From Bacillota bacterium (GTDB lineage: Bacteria; Bacillota; Clostridia; Lachnospirales; Lachnospiraceae): a stretch of 33,348 bases of DNA. The stretch is taken from NCBI GenBank assembly GCA_023415475.1, contig JAEZKL010000180.1:1-33348 (forward strand). The letters are read 5' to 3'. This document shows positions 7,594 through 16,681 of the stretch, piece by piece. The notes beneath the pieces are model-generated. The model saw only the letters and a program-made list of their open reading frames with translations. It ran no database searches and was not told the DNA's origin. The translations under genes were made by a program, and so were the position numbers. How positions within the stretch are numbered: position 1 is the stretch's first letter; each line of letters opens with the position of its first letter.

Positions 7594-9174
7594 CTATTTT
7601 TCATATTTACTGCGATATTCAGTAACAGTTAAACCAACATACTTTTTAAAGGTTTTACTAAAGTATTGTGCATCATTAAAGCCAACCTCATCAACTACAT
7701 CATTGATAGTAACCTGGGGATTTTTCAGTAATTGTTTTGCCTTTTCAATACGAACTGTATTTAGATAAGAAGAGAAGGTGATACCCTTTTCCTTCTTAAA
7801 TAACACAGAAAAATAATATTTTGAAATACCTACATGCCCTGCAATGTCCTCCAGGGATATTTTTTGGTTATAGTTATCGTTGATATAAAGCACTGCCTTT
7901 TTAATTAAAAATTCCGAATTATCAACCCGACTGCTGGTATTTTCGCTAATCAGGTTTTTAACAAAATCTCGGATTATTTCAATCGCTTCATCCAGTTCCT
8001 CTGCATTAATCAATTTTTTCTGGAAAGTGAATACATCATTATCATCTTGAAAACAGATATCAAAGCGCTTGAAAATATCATTAATCATATGGGACAGTTC
8101 CAGCTTTACTTCCAAAGAATTACCTCTTTGTTTATCCAACAGCTTCTTTAAGTCATCAATCTTCTGGTAGACAGCATCCCTATCTGCACCCTCAATATAC
8201 TGACAAAATTCTTTCACCATCCCAACATCATAGATAAACTGACCCTCCGTTGGCTTTACCATCGTCTCCATTGTTAAGTGCTGTCCATCAGACTGATAGA
8301 ACAGGTAATCAGAGGCTTCAAATAACCAGTCCAAATATTCCCTGGTCTCCTCGATTGTATCAGTAATTGGTGAGTTAGCACTTTTAAAGCTGATATTAAA
8401 GTACTGTTTAATCGATGTTTGCAGATAATCGATGCATTTAAGAAGCTTCACATCATTCAAGCTCTGTGCCATCAGAAAACAGGTGATGGATTTCCCAAAC
8501 TGCTTTGGAAAAACCTCCACATCTTCATCATGACACTTATTCATCACTAATTCAAGACAGGCTGCTATTATATTGGCGATCTGGTATTCCGAATTTCTAT
8601 CACTTTTTAAGCCGGTCCGAAAGTCAAATTGTACGAAACAATACTGATTTGTATTCCATTCCACACGGGCATTGATAAATTCTTCCCGAATTGCTTCAAT
8701 CGCTCGATTACTGCTTAATAGTAATCCGAGCAAATATTCCTGCTGTTTTCTCAAAAGGAGCTTGGTGTTTTCACTTTCAACAGTGTGTCCTACCAAGGAA
8801 TCCAATTTTTTCTTCTTTTCCAACAGGATCTTCTTCAGCTCTTCTTCTTCCATTTCTGCTTTTAAAATATAATCTGACACCTTAAGTCGGATAGCCTCTT
8901 TCGCATAAGAAAAATCATCATAACAGGTCAAAAAAATGATTTCAGTATCAGCATTATATTCTTTGATTTTTTTTGCCAACCATACACCATCCTGTTTTGG
9001 CATCTTAATATCTGTGATCACAAGATCCGGCTTCAATGCAACATACTTTTCAAAGGCAGATTGACCGTTACTTGCTTCCGCAACAATCTCAAATCCCAGC
9101 TCCTGCCAGTTAATCAGAGCTTTTACTCCGATACGCACCAGCATTTCGTCATCCACTATCATAATTTTATACAT
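7594..9174 (-). CDS. YesN-like AraC-type response regulator
   Basis: About 526 residues. The receiver domain (1-120) has D8/D9, phosphoacceptor D55 in VITDIKMPK, and a lysine in VSDYILKAE. A central ~270-residue linker follows. The C-terminal AraC domain (about 425-526) has both helix-turn-helix units (ISLEDIAGHVGISKYYFSVL and VTINDVVDEVGFNDAQYFSK). The ATG at 9174 is six bases after GAGGAG; the ATG two codons earlier would overlap it. The gene starts 11 bases after the stop of the YesM-like kinase, its cognate partner. In this family the regulator activates nearby sugar uptake operons. The paired direct repeats upstream of the CUT2 genes are its likely targets, by inference. Confidence 0.93.
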   Translation of the reverse strand: MYKIMIVDDEMLVRIGVKALINWQELGFEIVAEASNGQSAFEKYVALKPDLVITDIKMPKQDGVWLAKKIKEYNADTEIIFLTCYDDFSYAKEAIRLKVSDYILKAEMEEEELKKILLEKKKKLDSLVGHTVESENTKLLLRKQQEYLLGLLLSSNRAIEAIREEFINARVEWNTNQYCFVQFDFRTGLKSDRNSEYQIANIIAACLELVMNKCHDEDVEVFPKQFGKSITCFLMAQSLNDVKLLKCIDYLQTSIKQYFNISFKSANSPITDTIEETREYLDWLFEASDYLFYQSDGQHLTMETMVKPTEGQFIYDVGMVKEFCQYIEGADRDAVYQKIDDLKKLLDKQRGNSLEVKLELSHMINDIFKRFDICFQDDNDVFTFQKKLINAEELDEAIEIIRDFVKNLISENTSSRVDNSEFLIKKAVLYINDNYNQKISLEDIAGHVGISKYYFSVLFKKEKGITFSSYLNTVRIEKAKQLLKNPQVTINDVVDEVGFNDAQYFSKTFKKYVGLTVTEYRSKYEK

Positions 9175-9185
9175 TTGCATCTCCT

Positions 9186-10922
9186 CTAGGAAGCGTCATT
9201 CGGTACACTGATGATAACTGTTGTTCCAACTCCTACGGTAGAAACAATCTGTAAACCGAACTCATCACCCAGATATAATTTCAGTCTTTGATTCACGTTA
9301 TTTAAACCGACCTTACTAAATCTGTTGATATTCTGCTCCTGTTTAAAAATGTTATCCAGTACCTCTTTCTCAATTCCACTTCCATTATCCTTGACCACAA
9401 TTTCAATGCGATCCTGCTTTTCCCTGGTAAAAATATCGATGATAATCGGTTCATCCCGTTTATCAGCCTCATCAATACCATAAATCAATGAGTTTTCTAC
9501 GATTGGCTGCAAAATCAGCTTGGGTATGTTCAGCTGCTTATGCTCCTCCCTGATATTATAACGGATTTCAAACATCTGATTAAATCGCAGCTTTTGTATC
9601 AATGCATAATTCTCAATATACTGAATTTCATCCTGAAGTGGGATCATACTATTACCAAAGCTAATGCTGACTCTTAACAATTTAACCAGAGCAACCAAGG
9701 CATCCGATATACTGTCCTCCCCTTTGATTTTCGCCATCCACCGTATTGTATTTAAGGTATTGTATAGAAAATGCGGATTAATCTGCGCATGAAGGACCTC
9801 CAATTCCAACTCATTCTTGTTATGCTCTACCGCTACAATATCCTCCATCAACCTCTTAATCTGATTCACCATTTGATTGAAGCTTTCGCTCAAATCATCC
9901 AGCTCATTATACACAGTGGATTCTACCCTTACATCCAGATTACCTGCCTCAACTTCCTTCATTTGCTGCATCATTACTTCAATCGGTTTGGTAATTTTTC
10001 TCGTATAAATTATCACTACATTAAACATGATGACTAAGAAAATGATACCACCAACAATAGTAAACAGCTGTATTCTATTTAAATTAGCGTATAGAACCGC
10101 TTCAGGAACCGTCTTTACGATAAACCATTTGCCATAATTAAGCGAGGAATAAATCGCCACATATTTCTTACCGCCTTCGTAGTAACTGACATAATTGGGA
10201 TCATCATCCCTGATCATGGTTTTAAAATAACTGGACCTTTCGATATCAATCGGAGTAAAATCATCCTCTGAACTGGCAATAATATTTCCCGATATATCAC
10301 AAACAAGGATCTTACTGTTATCTTCCTGTATACCGGTAAACGCCTCAGTCAGCACTGTTTCATCTACTTCAATATTGATATACCCAAGTTCTTTTAAAGA
10401 ATAAATATCAATAATCTTTCGCCCCATGGAAAAATAACGCTTAATCATATCTCCCGAAAGAACCTTTACATTCTTTGGAGTCGTAGGATACCATACAATT
10501 TCGCCTGTTGTATCATCTAATTCACTTCGAGGAAAGCTTTTTACTCCATCCTTTAATTCCGCTCCAACATGCTGATATCCCGTTGGGGTTATCACATAGA
10601 TTCCCTCAATGCTATTGCTGGATATATAAAAGCTATACAATTTGTCGACGAGCTGCTCCTGCTCACCCATCTTAATACTATCCATTAGCTCTTGATTTGA
10701 GATGATGGACTTGGAAAGGTTCTCAACATCATTTAGAATATAATCAATATTATTACCGATAACCTCTACTGATTGTTTTTCAGATTCACCATACTGCTTA
10801 TGCAGCATGTGTCTGAAGCTCTGAAACATAACCATGAAAATAATCATGGATATAATAATCAGGAAGAAGGATGCTTTTACAAATTGTTTTCTGAAGCTAT
10901 GTTTTTCTTTGATACCCTTCAT
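9186..10922 (-). CDS. YesM-like sensor histidine kinase
   Basis: 578 residues. One transmembrane segment (about 14-37), an extracellular sensor domain of ~240 residues of the dCache type, a second transmembrane segment (about 281-305), HAMP (about 306-360), His_kinase domain with H384 in INPHFLYNT, and an ATPase domain ending with DNGSGI and VGLNNVNQRL. This is the standard YesM/LytS-like class that signals to YesN regulators. GGAGAG precedes the ATG. It sits between the family-1 binding lipoprotein and the YesN gene with short gaps. This suggests an operon in which the lipoprotein may present a ligand to the sensor domain. Confidence 0.93.
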   Translation of the reverse strand: MKGIKEKHSFRKQFVKASFFLIIISMIIFMVMFQSFRHMLHKQYGESEKQSVEVIGNNIDYILNDVENLSKSIISNQELMDSIKMGEQEQLVDKLYSFYISSNSIEGIYVITPTGYQHVGAELKDGVKSFPRSELDDTTGEIVWYPTTPKNVKVLSGDMIKRYFSMGRKIIDIYSLKELGYINIEVDETVLTEAFTGIQEDNSKILVCDISGNIIASSEDDFTPIDIERSSYFKTMIRDDDPNYVSYYEGGKKYVAIYSSLNYGKWFIVKTVPEAVLYANLNRIQLFTIVGGIIFLVIMFNVVIIYTRKITKPIEVMMQQMKEVEAGNLDVRVESTVYNELDDLSESFNQMVNQIKRLMEDIVAVEHNKNELELEVLHAQINPHFLYNTLNTIRWMAKIKGEDSISDALVALVKLLRVSISFGNSMIPLQDEIQYIENYALIQKLRFNQMFEIRYNIREEHKQLNIPKLILQPIVENSLIYGIDEADKRDEPIIIDIFTREKQDRIEIVVKDNGSGIEKEVLDNIFKQEQNINRFSKVGLNNVNQRLKLYLGDEFGLQIVSTVGVGTTVIISVPNDAS

Positions 10923-10955
10923 GTCTTCTCTCCATCATTACTCAAATATCACTTC

Positions 10956-12416
10956 TTAGCGCCGCTCATTCCACTGACTTCTCATTTTGTTTGAAACGCT
11001 TCTAACACCGATATCCTGCGTAACCATATTATACAGATTGGTAATCATCATATTTTCAAACTCATACCCATTCTTCATCTTAGGTCTATAATAGGCATAT
11101 TCTTTCTTCTGGGATAAGGATAATGCTTTTATCTGCGGCATTGTTTCAGAATACTCCTCTTCTATCCAGTCTCGCAGAGCTGTTCTTGTTGGGAGAGTAC
11201 CTCCATCCTTATCCGTGAAAGTCTTTAACTGAACCTCCGGTGAGGTCGCCCATACGATAAACATCCAAGCTGCCAATTTCTTTTTACTATCAGAATAGCT
11301 ATTGATTCCAATTCCGGAACCTCCATAAATATTAGCACTTCGTATGGTACCTTTGGGTAATGTACTATAACCAACCTTACCAGCCAGATCAGAATTTTCT
11401 ACTGCAGATATATTCTCATCCCAATTCATCATCATGGCTGCTTCCCCTGCGGTAAAGGCATTTGCTACTTCATCCCAGGTATATCCCTGCTTATTTTGCG
11501 GATTTAATGCGATGATTTCTTTGAATTTTGATAAAGCGGTATAAAATTCTGAGGTTTTTGATAAGAGCTCCGGTCCTGTATTGGTACCAAGGCCGATAAT
11601 CTTTTCATTGGTAAAGTAATCACCGCCGTATGCACCTAAGATTGTTGAAAAGGCCGTATAGATTGAGTTATGTTCTGCGGACATCGTCAAGCTTGCGTAC
11701 TTAACCTTTGTTTTCTCAACATTTTTATTGATCCAACCGGCTACTCCAATGTATTGATCCCAGGTTAAATTACCGCTGCCGGGATCAGGGTCAAATCCCA
11801 GGTCCTTCTTCATCTGATCACGGTATTCCATAAAAATATCCTTACGATAAAACAAAATCATTGTTGTAGAATCAAAAGGAATACTAAGTAGCTTCTCTTT
11901 CTTACCAAAATAGGAGCATACCTCCAGCTGCTCTTTCGGAAAGCTATCAAGTCCACCCACTATATGCGGCAGAGCTTCATTCTTTTCATAAATATTTAAA
12001 TCCTCGAGTCCGTTTGAAAAACGATTTAGTGTTTTATAAGGATCTACATAAATCAGATCATACTGAGCTGTCTTCGAGATGAACTCCATATTGATTTTTT
12101 CTTCCAAGGTATTAAAGTCCATTCGTTTGATATTTACCTTAATTCCTGTTACCTTTGTAAACTCCTCGACTTCTTTTGAGAGAATATTAGCATTGATATT
12201 GTCCTCGCAAATAAAGTTGAGAATCGTTCCTTCGCATTGTTTCCAATCAAAGGCAGCCGGTGCCATGGCATTTCCAAATTGATTTGCCGGTTCCCCAAAA
12301 AGTTCTGTTATCATTTCCTCTTTTACGACTCTATTAGAACAACCGGTCGGCAATAAAATGATCATGCTGAAGATAGCCAATAACCGTTTGATAACTCTGA
12401 GTTTATACTGCTGCAT
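10956..12416 (-). CDS. Family 1 extracellular solute-binding lipoprotein
   Basis: About 486 residues from the ATG at 12416, chosen because AAAGGAGG lies just upstream; the in-frame codon at 12437 is less likely. A lipoprotein signal peptide ends in LPTGC (C26). The mature part is a CUT1-type, MalE-like binding protein with VNIKRMDFNTLEEKI, YDLIYVDPY and AWMFIVWATSPEVQ. No CUT1 permease pair or ATPase is next to it. Instead it is followed by YesM and YesN genes. It may serve an ABC importer encoded elsewhere or be a sensor accessory; the context favours the second. A promoter-like pair lies at 12447-12475. Confidence 0.88.
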   Translation of the reverse strand: MQQYKLRVIKRLLAIFSMIILLPTGCSNRVVKEEMITELFGEPANQFGNAMAPAAFDWKQCEGTILNFICEDNINANILSKEVEEFTKVTGIKVNIKRMDFNTLEEKINMEFISKTAQYDLIYVDPYKTLNRFSNGLEDLNIYEKNEALPHIVGGLDSFPKEQLEVCSYFGKKEKLLSIPFDSTTMILFYRKDIFMEYRDQMKKDLGFDPDPGSGNLTWDQYIGVAGWINKNVEKTKVKYASLTMSAEHNSIYTAFSTILGAYGGDYFTNEKIIGLGTNTGPELLSKTSEFYTALSKFKEIIALNPQNKQGYTWDEVANAFTAGEAAMMMNWDENISAVENSDLAGKVGYSTLPKGTIRSANIYGGSGIGINSYSDSKKKLAAWMFIVWATSPEVQLKTFTDKDGGTLPTRTALRDWIEEEYSETMPQIKALSLSQKKEYAYYRPKMKNGYEFENMMITNLYNMVTQDIGVRSVSNKMRSQWNERR

Positions 12417-12446
12417 GGAATATCCTCCTTTGAACATTACTAAAAA

Positions 12447-12475
12447 ACATTATCATTTATTACCCATATTATCAA
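12447..12475 (-). promoter_or_regulatory. Putative promoter for the binding protein/YesM/YesN operon
   Basis: On the minus strand, TTGATA (12475-12470) and TAATGT (12452-12447) have a 17-base spacer, about 30 bases before the start codon. The -10 box is imperfect. Confidence 0.4.
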
Positions 12476-12574
12476 TGTTATTATGTTAAAACATATCATC
12501 GAGAACTCTTACTATGATATAATCTTAAATCAATCGACAAAATTCTGCAATTCTTTTTGCAACATAAAGGGTAT

Positions 12575-12603
12575 AAAAAGCGCCCCATAAGGAGCGTTTT
12601 TTA
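12575..12603 (-). terminator. Rho-independent terminator after the dehydrogenase gene
   Basis: A G/C-rich stem around CGC/GCG and CC/GG with loop ATAA is flanked by A and T runs on both sides. It can work in both directions. On the minus strand it ends the CUT2-dehydrogenase transcript 30 bases beyond the stop codon and separates it from the sensor operon. Confidence 0.75.
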
Positions 12604-12635
12604 TGTTGGAGTCTATATTTATCGAAAACGTAGCA

Positions 12636-13676
12636 TCATCCTATTTTAATTACTGCTTTTACAACATCGTTTTTATTGTTAATAACAAAGTCAAATGCTT
12701 TTGCGGTATCAGTGAAATCAAATTCATGTGTAACAATACCGGAAACATCGATAATTCCCTTTGCGATTGCATTGATGGCCTTGGGATATATGTTTCTGTA
12801 ACGGAATACAGAAGTAATGGTTGCTTCCTTACCCATGATTTTCGCAAAGTTATAATCAATGATATCTTCAGGAGCCATACCGACAAGCACAATGGTTCCG
12901 CCGCGTTTTACAAGATATGCGGTCTGCTTAATTGTGATCTTGCTTCCTGCTGTTTCGATAACTACACTGGCACCTTTTCCTCCGGTGATTTCATCCATCT
13001 TAGCAACGGCATCCTCTTCCTTCGCATTGATTACTCTGGTCGCACCTAACTTCATGGCGTACTCTAATCTCTTTGGCATTACATCGACTACTGTGATATC
13101 GGTTGCACCATACGCTTTACAAGCGAGTAGTGTCACAAGGCCAATACAACCTGATCCAAGAATCACTACGGAGTCTCCTAATTTTACATTGCCCTGTGCT
13201 GCTGCATGCATACCTACAGCAAGAGGCTCTACTAACGCACCCTCCTTCGAGGTGATATTACTTGGTAATTTAAAACACATATTTGCCGGGAAAGCAATAT
13301 AATTTTCAAGGCAGCCATGATAAGGAGGTGTTGCAAGAAATTCTACCTCAGGGCAAAGATTGTATTTGCCACTCTTACAAAATTCGCATTGTCCACAGGT
13401 TATTCCGGGCTCTAATGCCACCTTATCCCCAACGCTTAACTCCGTTACCTTACTTCCGATTTGTACAATCTCACCTGCGCATTCATGCCCGAGGATAAAG
13501 TCACCATTTACAATGAAATCACCGATGGAACCATGCTCCAGATAGTGTACATCGGATCCGCAGATGCCAACATATTCCAGCTTCACTAATACCTGATCCT
13601 CTTTGATATTGGGTACTTCCACATCTCTCATTTCCATTTTATTCAGTCCGGTCATATATACTGCTTTATTCGTCAT
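12636..13676 (-). CDS. Zinc-dependent polyol (sorbitol/xylitol-type) dehydrogenase
   Basis: About 346 residues from the ATG at 13676, eight bases after AAAGGAG. It is a medium-chain dehydrogenase with catalytic zinc ligands C39 and H64-E65 (GHECAGEI), the structural zinc cysteines C94, C97, C100 and C108, and a Rossmann motif GSGCIG (about 172-177). An aspartate at the end of the second strand (TVVDV) favours NAD. The sequence is closest in style to sorbitol/L-iditol/xylitol dehydrogenases, which oxidise polyols to ketoses. It is the last gene of the CUT2 uptake unit, so it probably starts catabolism of the imported polyol. The exact substrate is not certain. Confidence 0.85.
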   Translation of the reverse strand: MTNKAVYMTGLNKMEMRDVEVPNIKEDQVLVKLEYVGICGSDVHYLEHGSIGDFIVNGDFILGHECAGEIVQIGSKVTELSVGDKVALEPGITCGQCEFCKSGKYNLCPEVEFLATPPYHGCLENYIAFPANMCFKLPSNITSKEGALVEPLAVGMHAAAQGNVKLGDSVVILGSGCIGLVTLLACKAYGATDITVVDVMPKRLEYAMKLGATRVINAKEEDAVAKMDEITGGKGASVVIETAGSKITIKQTAYLVKRGGTIVLVGMAPEDIIDYNFAKIMGKEATITSVFRYRNIYPKAINAIAKGIIDVSGIVTHEFDFTDTAKAFDFVINNKNDVVKAVIKIG

Positions 13677-13789
13677 AGTCCATTCTCCTTTAATTATATT
13701 GGTATCAAACTTAAGTCCTTTCATTTCTTACGCTTTCTTTAAGTTAATTACGATCCTCTTTGTTAATCTTGATAAGTTAATTTATTTCT

Positions 13790-14770
13790 TTAAGCAGCTT
13801 GTTTTTCTTCTACAAGGATAACCTTTTTCGTTTTCTTCGATTTGGACCTGATATCCCAAATTACGGCCAAGGCGATAATTGCACCCTTTACAATCTGCTG
13901 AATATAAGAGTCTACACCGACTAGGTTCATTATATTATTCAGACATCCGATAATGAAGGCACCGGCCAAGGTTCCCATTGTGGTACCTACACCACCGGAG
14001 AAGCTTGTACCGCCAACGATAGCAGCTGTTAAGCCTTCCATCTCATAACCAACGGCACCGTTCGGTAAGCCTGCATTAACACGGGACATGAATAAAATAC
14101 CTGCAATACCGACCAACACACCATTGATAATAAATATGATATATTTATTCTTCTTTACATTGATACCGGCTGCAACGGAGGCTTCTTCATTACCACCGAT
14201 TGCATAGAGGGATCGACCTAACTTGGTATGCTTAAGTAAATACCAGATCAAAATGGTGATTACAACTGTAATAATGATAGAGATCGGGATGGGACCTATG
14301 GAACCCTGACCAAAGATTACATAATCCTTTAACTGATTGAGGTTTTGTCCGTTAGTGAATAACAGCGCGATACCTCTCGCCACCTGCTGCATCGCTAAGG
14401 TCGCGATAAACGGAGGCGCATTTAAATTCGTAATCATGATAGCATTTACTAAGTTACAAGCAACAGCAACTGCGATGGCAACGATAACTGCCAGGCCGAG
14501 AGAACCGGTTGAATGATAGGTACTGATGGATAGAACACCGGATAAAGCAAGTACTGCACCCGAGGATAAATCCAGCATACCACTGATAATTAAAAGCATT
14601 TCACCATAGGCCAGGATTGTACTTACTGCAAGCTGCTTCATAATATTTGAAATATTGTTTGGTGATAAAAAGTTCTTGTTCATAATACTGCAGAGGAAAA
14701 TCATTGCGAACAGTACTATAAATATGGAATACTTCTCCTTAGCCGGAGTATTTTTTATTTTCTTTAACAT
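13790..14770 (-). CDS. CUT2 (RbsC-like) sugar ABC transporter permease
   Basis: 326 residues with eight to ten hydrophobic helices, the conserved opening NFLSPNNISNIMKQ, and the family motifs ISGMLDLSSGAVLALSG and AAIVGGTSFSGGVGT. These mark it as a BPD_transp_2 family permease of the ribose/galactose/xylose type, which works as a homodimer with the double-domain ATPase. AGGAGG lies just before the ATG. It begins 11 bases after the ATPase stop, so the two are co-translated. The dehydrogenase follows about 113 bases downstream. Confidence 0.93.
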   Translation of the reverse strand: MLKKIKNTPAKEKYSIFIVLFAMIFLCSIMNKNFLSPNNISNIMKQLAVSTILAYGEMLLIISGMLDLSSGAVLALSGVLSISTYHSTGSLGLAVIVAIAVAVACNLVNAIMITNLNAPPFIATLAMQQVARGIALLFTNGQNLNQLKDYVIFGQGSIGPIPISIIITVVITILIWYLLKHTKLGRSLYAIGGNEEASVAAGINVKKNKYIIFIINGVLVGIAGILFMSRVNAGLPNGAVGYEMEGLTAAIVGGTSFSGGVGTTMGTLAGAFIIGCLNNIMNLVGVDSYIQQIVKGAIIALAVIWDIRSKSKKTKKVILVEEKQAA

Positions 14771-14781
14771 TTCATATCCTC

Positions 14782-16272
14782 CTATAAACTAGTAGCACAT
14801 TTCATGATGGCTTCTTGACTAAATTCATTTTTAGAAAGCTCGCCGGTTATTTTGCCTTGGTTCATTACATATATTCTGTCACACATACCGATTAATTCCG
14901 GTAGCTCAGAGGATACCATGATTACTGCTTTACCCTGCTTTGCCATTTCAACCATAAGCTTATAAATTTCAAACTTGGCTCCTACATCGATACCTCTGGT
15001 TGGTTCATCCAGTATCAGGATCTCCGGTTCTCGTAACAGCCATTTAGCAAACAATACCTTTTGTTGATTACCACCGCTAAGGGACTGAATGGGAGTATCT
15101 AGAGAAGGTGTTTTAACATTCATCTTCTTAAAATATTCTCCGACTATCCTTCTCTCTTGCTTTTCATGAGCAAAGCCCTTATAAATCACCTTCTCAAGGC
15201 TTGATATACTTGCATTCTCCATTACACTTCGAATGGGAATGATACCATAACGTCTACGATCCTCCGAAAGCATTACCATTTTATGATTAATGCTGTCTGA
15301 CACCTTTTTGATCGTTACCTTCTTCTTATGAATTAGTACCTCGCCGCTCGTGTAATGATCCAGTCCGAAGAGTGCTCTCATAACCTCTGTTCTTCCTGCG
15401 CCAACAAGGCCTGCAAAACCAACGATCTCACCTTTTCTTGCATTAAAATTGATATTCTTAAAGACCCCTTCACTGAACAAGTCTTTTACTTCCAAAAGCT
15501 TCTCACCAATCTCAAGGTTTTCTTTTGGATATACATTATCCATCTTACGACCAACCATGAGAGAGATCACCTGATCCATCGTCATCTCACTGGCAGGATG
15601 ACTCTCTACCACTGTTCCATCTCGAAACACGGTTATGTCATCCGCAATCTGGAATACTTCATCCAGTTTGTGGGATATGTATACGATACTTACCCCTTGC
15701 TTCTTTAGCTCCTTAATCTTTTTGAAAAGCATATCCACTTCTCGCTGGGTAATCGAAGAGGTGGGTTCATCCATCACAATAATTTCCGCATTATTTGAAA
15801 TTGCTTTAATGATTTCTAACATCTGAATATCGGATACCGTCAGTGTTTTCAACTTCTGCGTAGGCTTATAGGGTAAGTTCTCGGACTTCAAGAATTCCAT
15901 GGTTTTCTTTCTGAGCAACTTCCAATCTACATTGCCAAATTTAGTGACCGGTAATCTTCCTAGAAACAAATTTTCTTCGATGGACATCTCCGGTACATAA
16001 TTCAATTCTTGTGCTATCATAGCAATACCATGCTGTCTAGCATGAATTGGATTTTGTATTTTAACGGGTTTTTCATCGATAAAGATCTGACCGGCATCCG
16101 GCTTGTAAATACCGTTAATTATTTTCATCAGGGTAGATTTACCTGCTCCATTTTCTCCACATAGGGCATGTACAGTACCTCGCTTCACTTTAAAATCAAT
16201 CTTATCCAGTGCTTTAACACCCGGGAAGGATTTTTCTATCTGCGAGACTCTTAGCTTGATTTCGTGTTCCAT
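14782..16272 (-). CDS. CUT2 (RbsA/MglA-like) double-ATPase sugar ABC transporter subunit
   Basis: 496 residues with two ABC domains. Domain 1 has Walker A GENGAGKST (39-47) and Walker B VMDEPTSS, but a weak signature (LTVSDIQML). Domain 2 has the degenerate Walker A GLVGAGRTE usual for this family, signature LSGGNQQK and Walker B ILILDEPTRGID. Such proteins energise CUT2 import of monosaccharides or polyols. GGGAGG precedes the ATG. The gene has its own upstream regulatory module (16328-16449), nearly the same as that of the binding-protein gene, and is separated from that gene by a hairpin and a receptor remnant. Confidence 0.95.
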   Translation of the reverse strand: MEHEIKLRVSQIEKSFPGVKALDKIDFKVKRGTVHALCGENGAGKSTLMKIINGIYKPDAGQIFIDEKPVKIQNPIHARQHGIAMIAQELNYVPEMSIEENLFLGRLPVTKFGNVDWKLLRKKTMEFLKSENLPYKPTQKLKTLTVSDIQMLEIIKAISNNAEIIVMDEPTSSITQREVDMLFKKIKELKKQGVSIVYISHKLDEVFQIADDITVFRDGTVVESHPASEMTMDQVISLMVGRKMDNVYPKENLEIGEKLLEVKDLFSEGVFKNINFNARKGEIVGFAGLVGAGRTEVMRALFGLDHYTSGEVLIHKKKVTIKKVSDSINHKMVMLSEDRRRYGIIPIRSVMENASISSLEKVIYKGFAHEKQERRIVGEYFKKMNVKTPSLDTPIQSLSGGNQQKVLFAKWLLREPEILILDEPTRGIDVGAKFEIYKLMVEMAKQGKAVIMVSSELPELIGMCDRIYVMNQGKITGELSKNEFSQEAIMKCATSL

Positions 16273-16327
16273 TTTGTGCCTCCCTATCTTTTAGCATCTA
16301 TCAGGCTTTCTTTCAGTTTCTGAGTAA

Positions 16328-16356
16328 ACTATATCATTTTAATATTACTTTCAGAA
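16328..16356 (-). promoter_or_regulatory. Promoter upstream of the CUT2 ATPase gene (module copy A)
   Basis: On the minus strand, TTCTGA (16356-16351) and TATAGT (16333-16328) have a 17-base spacer. The same hexamers with the same spacer occur upstream of the binding-protein gene. The -35 box is poor, as is common for activator-dependent promoters. The palindromic core around 16360-16372 (ACAG-AATT-CTGT type) lies just upstream. Confidence 0.65.
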
Positions 16357-16405
16357 GAAACAGAATTTCTGTGTTCATGTACTTTATTATCAAATATTTT
16401 GTGAA

Positions 16406-16609
16406 TTACTTAACTATGTAAAATATTGCGAAACGCATGCAAAATATTGTGGTGGATGAGGACGTAATTTCATCCATGGAAGCATTCATTTCCTGTGACG
16501 CGGCAGCAATCTCTTCAGAGGAGACCGATACCTGCTGTGCAATGGCTGCAACACCCTCTATTTTCTCGAGAACCAAATTTTCACTATGTATAAAATACCT
16601 TGATATAAA
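16406..16609 (-). pseudogene. Fragment of a methyl-accepting chemotaxis receptor signalling domain
   Basis: The open minus-strand frame reads EKIEGVAAIAQQVSVSSEEI and then AAASQEMNASMDEITSS, typical of the C-terminal helical adaptation region of bacterial chemotaxis receptors. It has no start codon or ribosome binding site and only about 40 receptor-like residues. It then runs straight into the regulatory repeats of module copy A, where coding likeness stops. It is a remnant, probably of a receptor gene once placed between the binding-protein and ATPase genes or carried in by recombination. It has no expected function. Confidence 0.65.
16415..16449. promoter_or_regulatory. Paired direct repeats, module copy A (probable AraC/YesN-type operator)
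   Basis: TATGTAAAATATTG (16415-16428) and CATGCAAAATATTG (16436-16449) are spaced 21 bp start to start, two helical turns. This suits a regulator with two helix-turn-helix units per AraC domain. The proximal repeat begins 59 bp beyond the -35 edge, exactly as in copy B. Confidence 0.6.
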
Positions 16610-16642
16610 TTATCCGACAGAAGACTACATCTCCTGCCGGAT
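16603..16642 (-). terminator. Strong hairpin after the CUT2 binding-protein gene
   Basis: A 13-bp stem with two G-U pairs (16630-16642 with 16612-16624) and a 5-base loop lies 40 bases after the stop of the binding-protein gene. The tail is A/T-rich but without a long T run. It could be a partial terminator or an mRNA-stabilising element that keeps the binding protein more abundant than the membrane subunits. Confidence 0.6.
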
Positions 16643-16681
16643 ATATTTATTTTTTCCTATTTACTATCTTTTAACGAGAGA

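Noticed and set aside
7410..7604. 64-codon minus-strand ORF between the YesN-like regulator and the histidine phosphatase
   Set aside because: Composition is plausible and its ATG overlaps the regulator stop. There is no ribosome binding site or recognised family, and its end overlaps the phosphatase gene in another frame. Kept only as part of the leader finding.
12603..13302. Two plus-strand ORFs of about 147 codons
   Set aside because: Both are reverse-strand shadows of the zinc dehydrogenase gene, which has complete zinc and NAD motifs on the minus strand.
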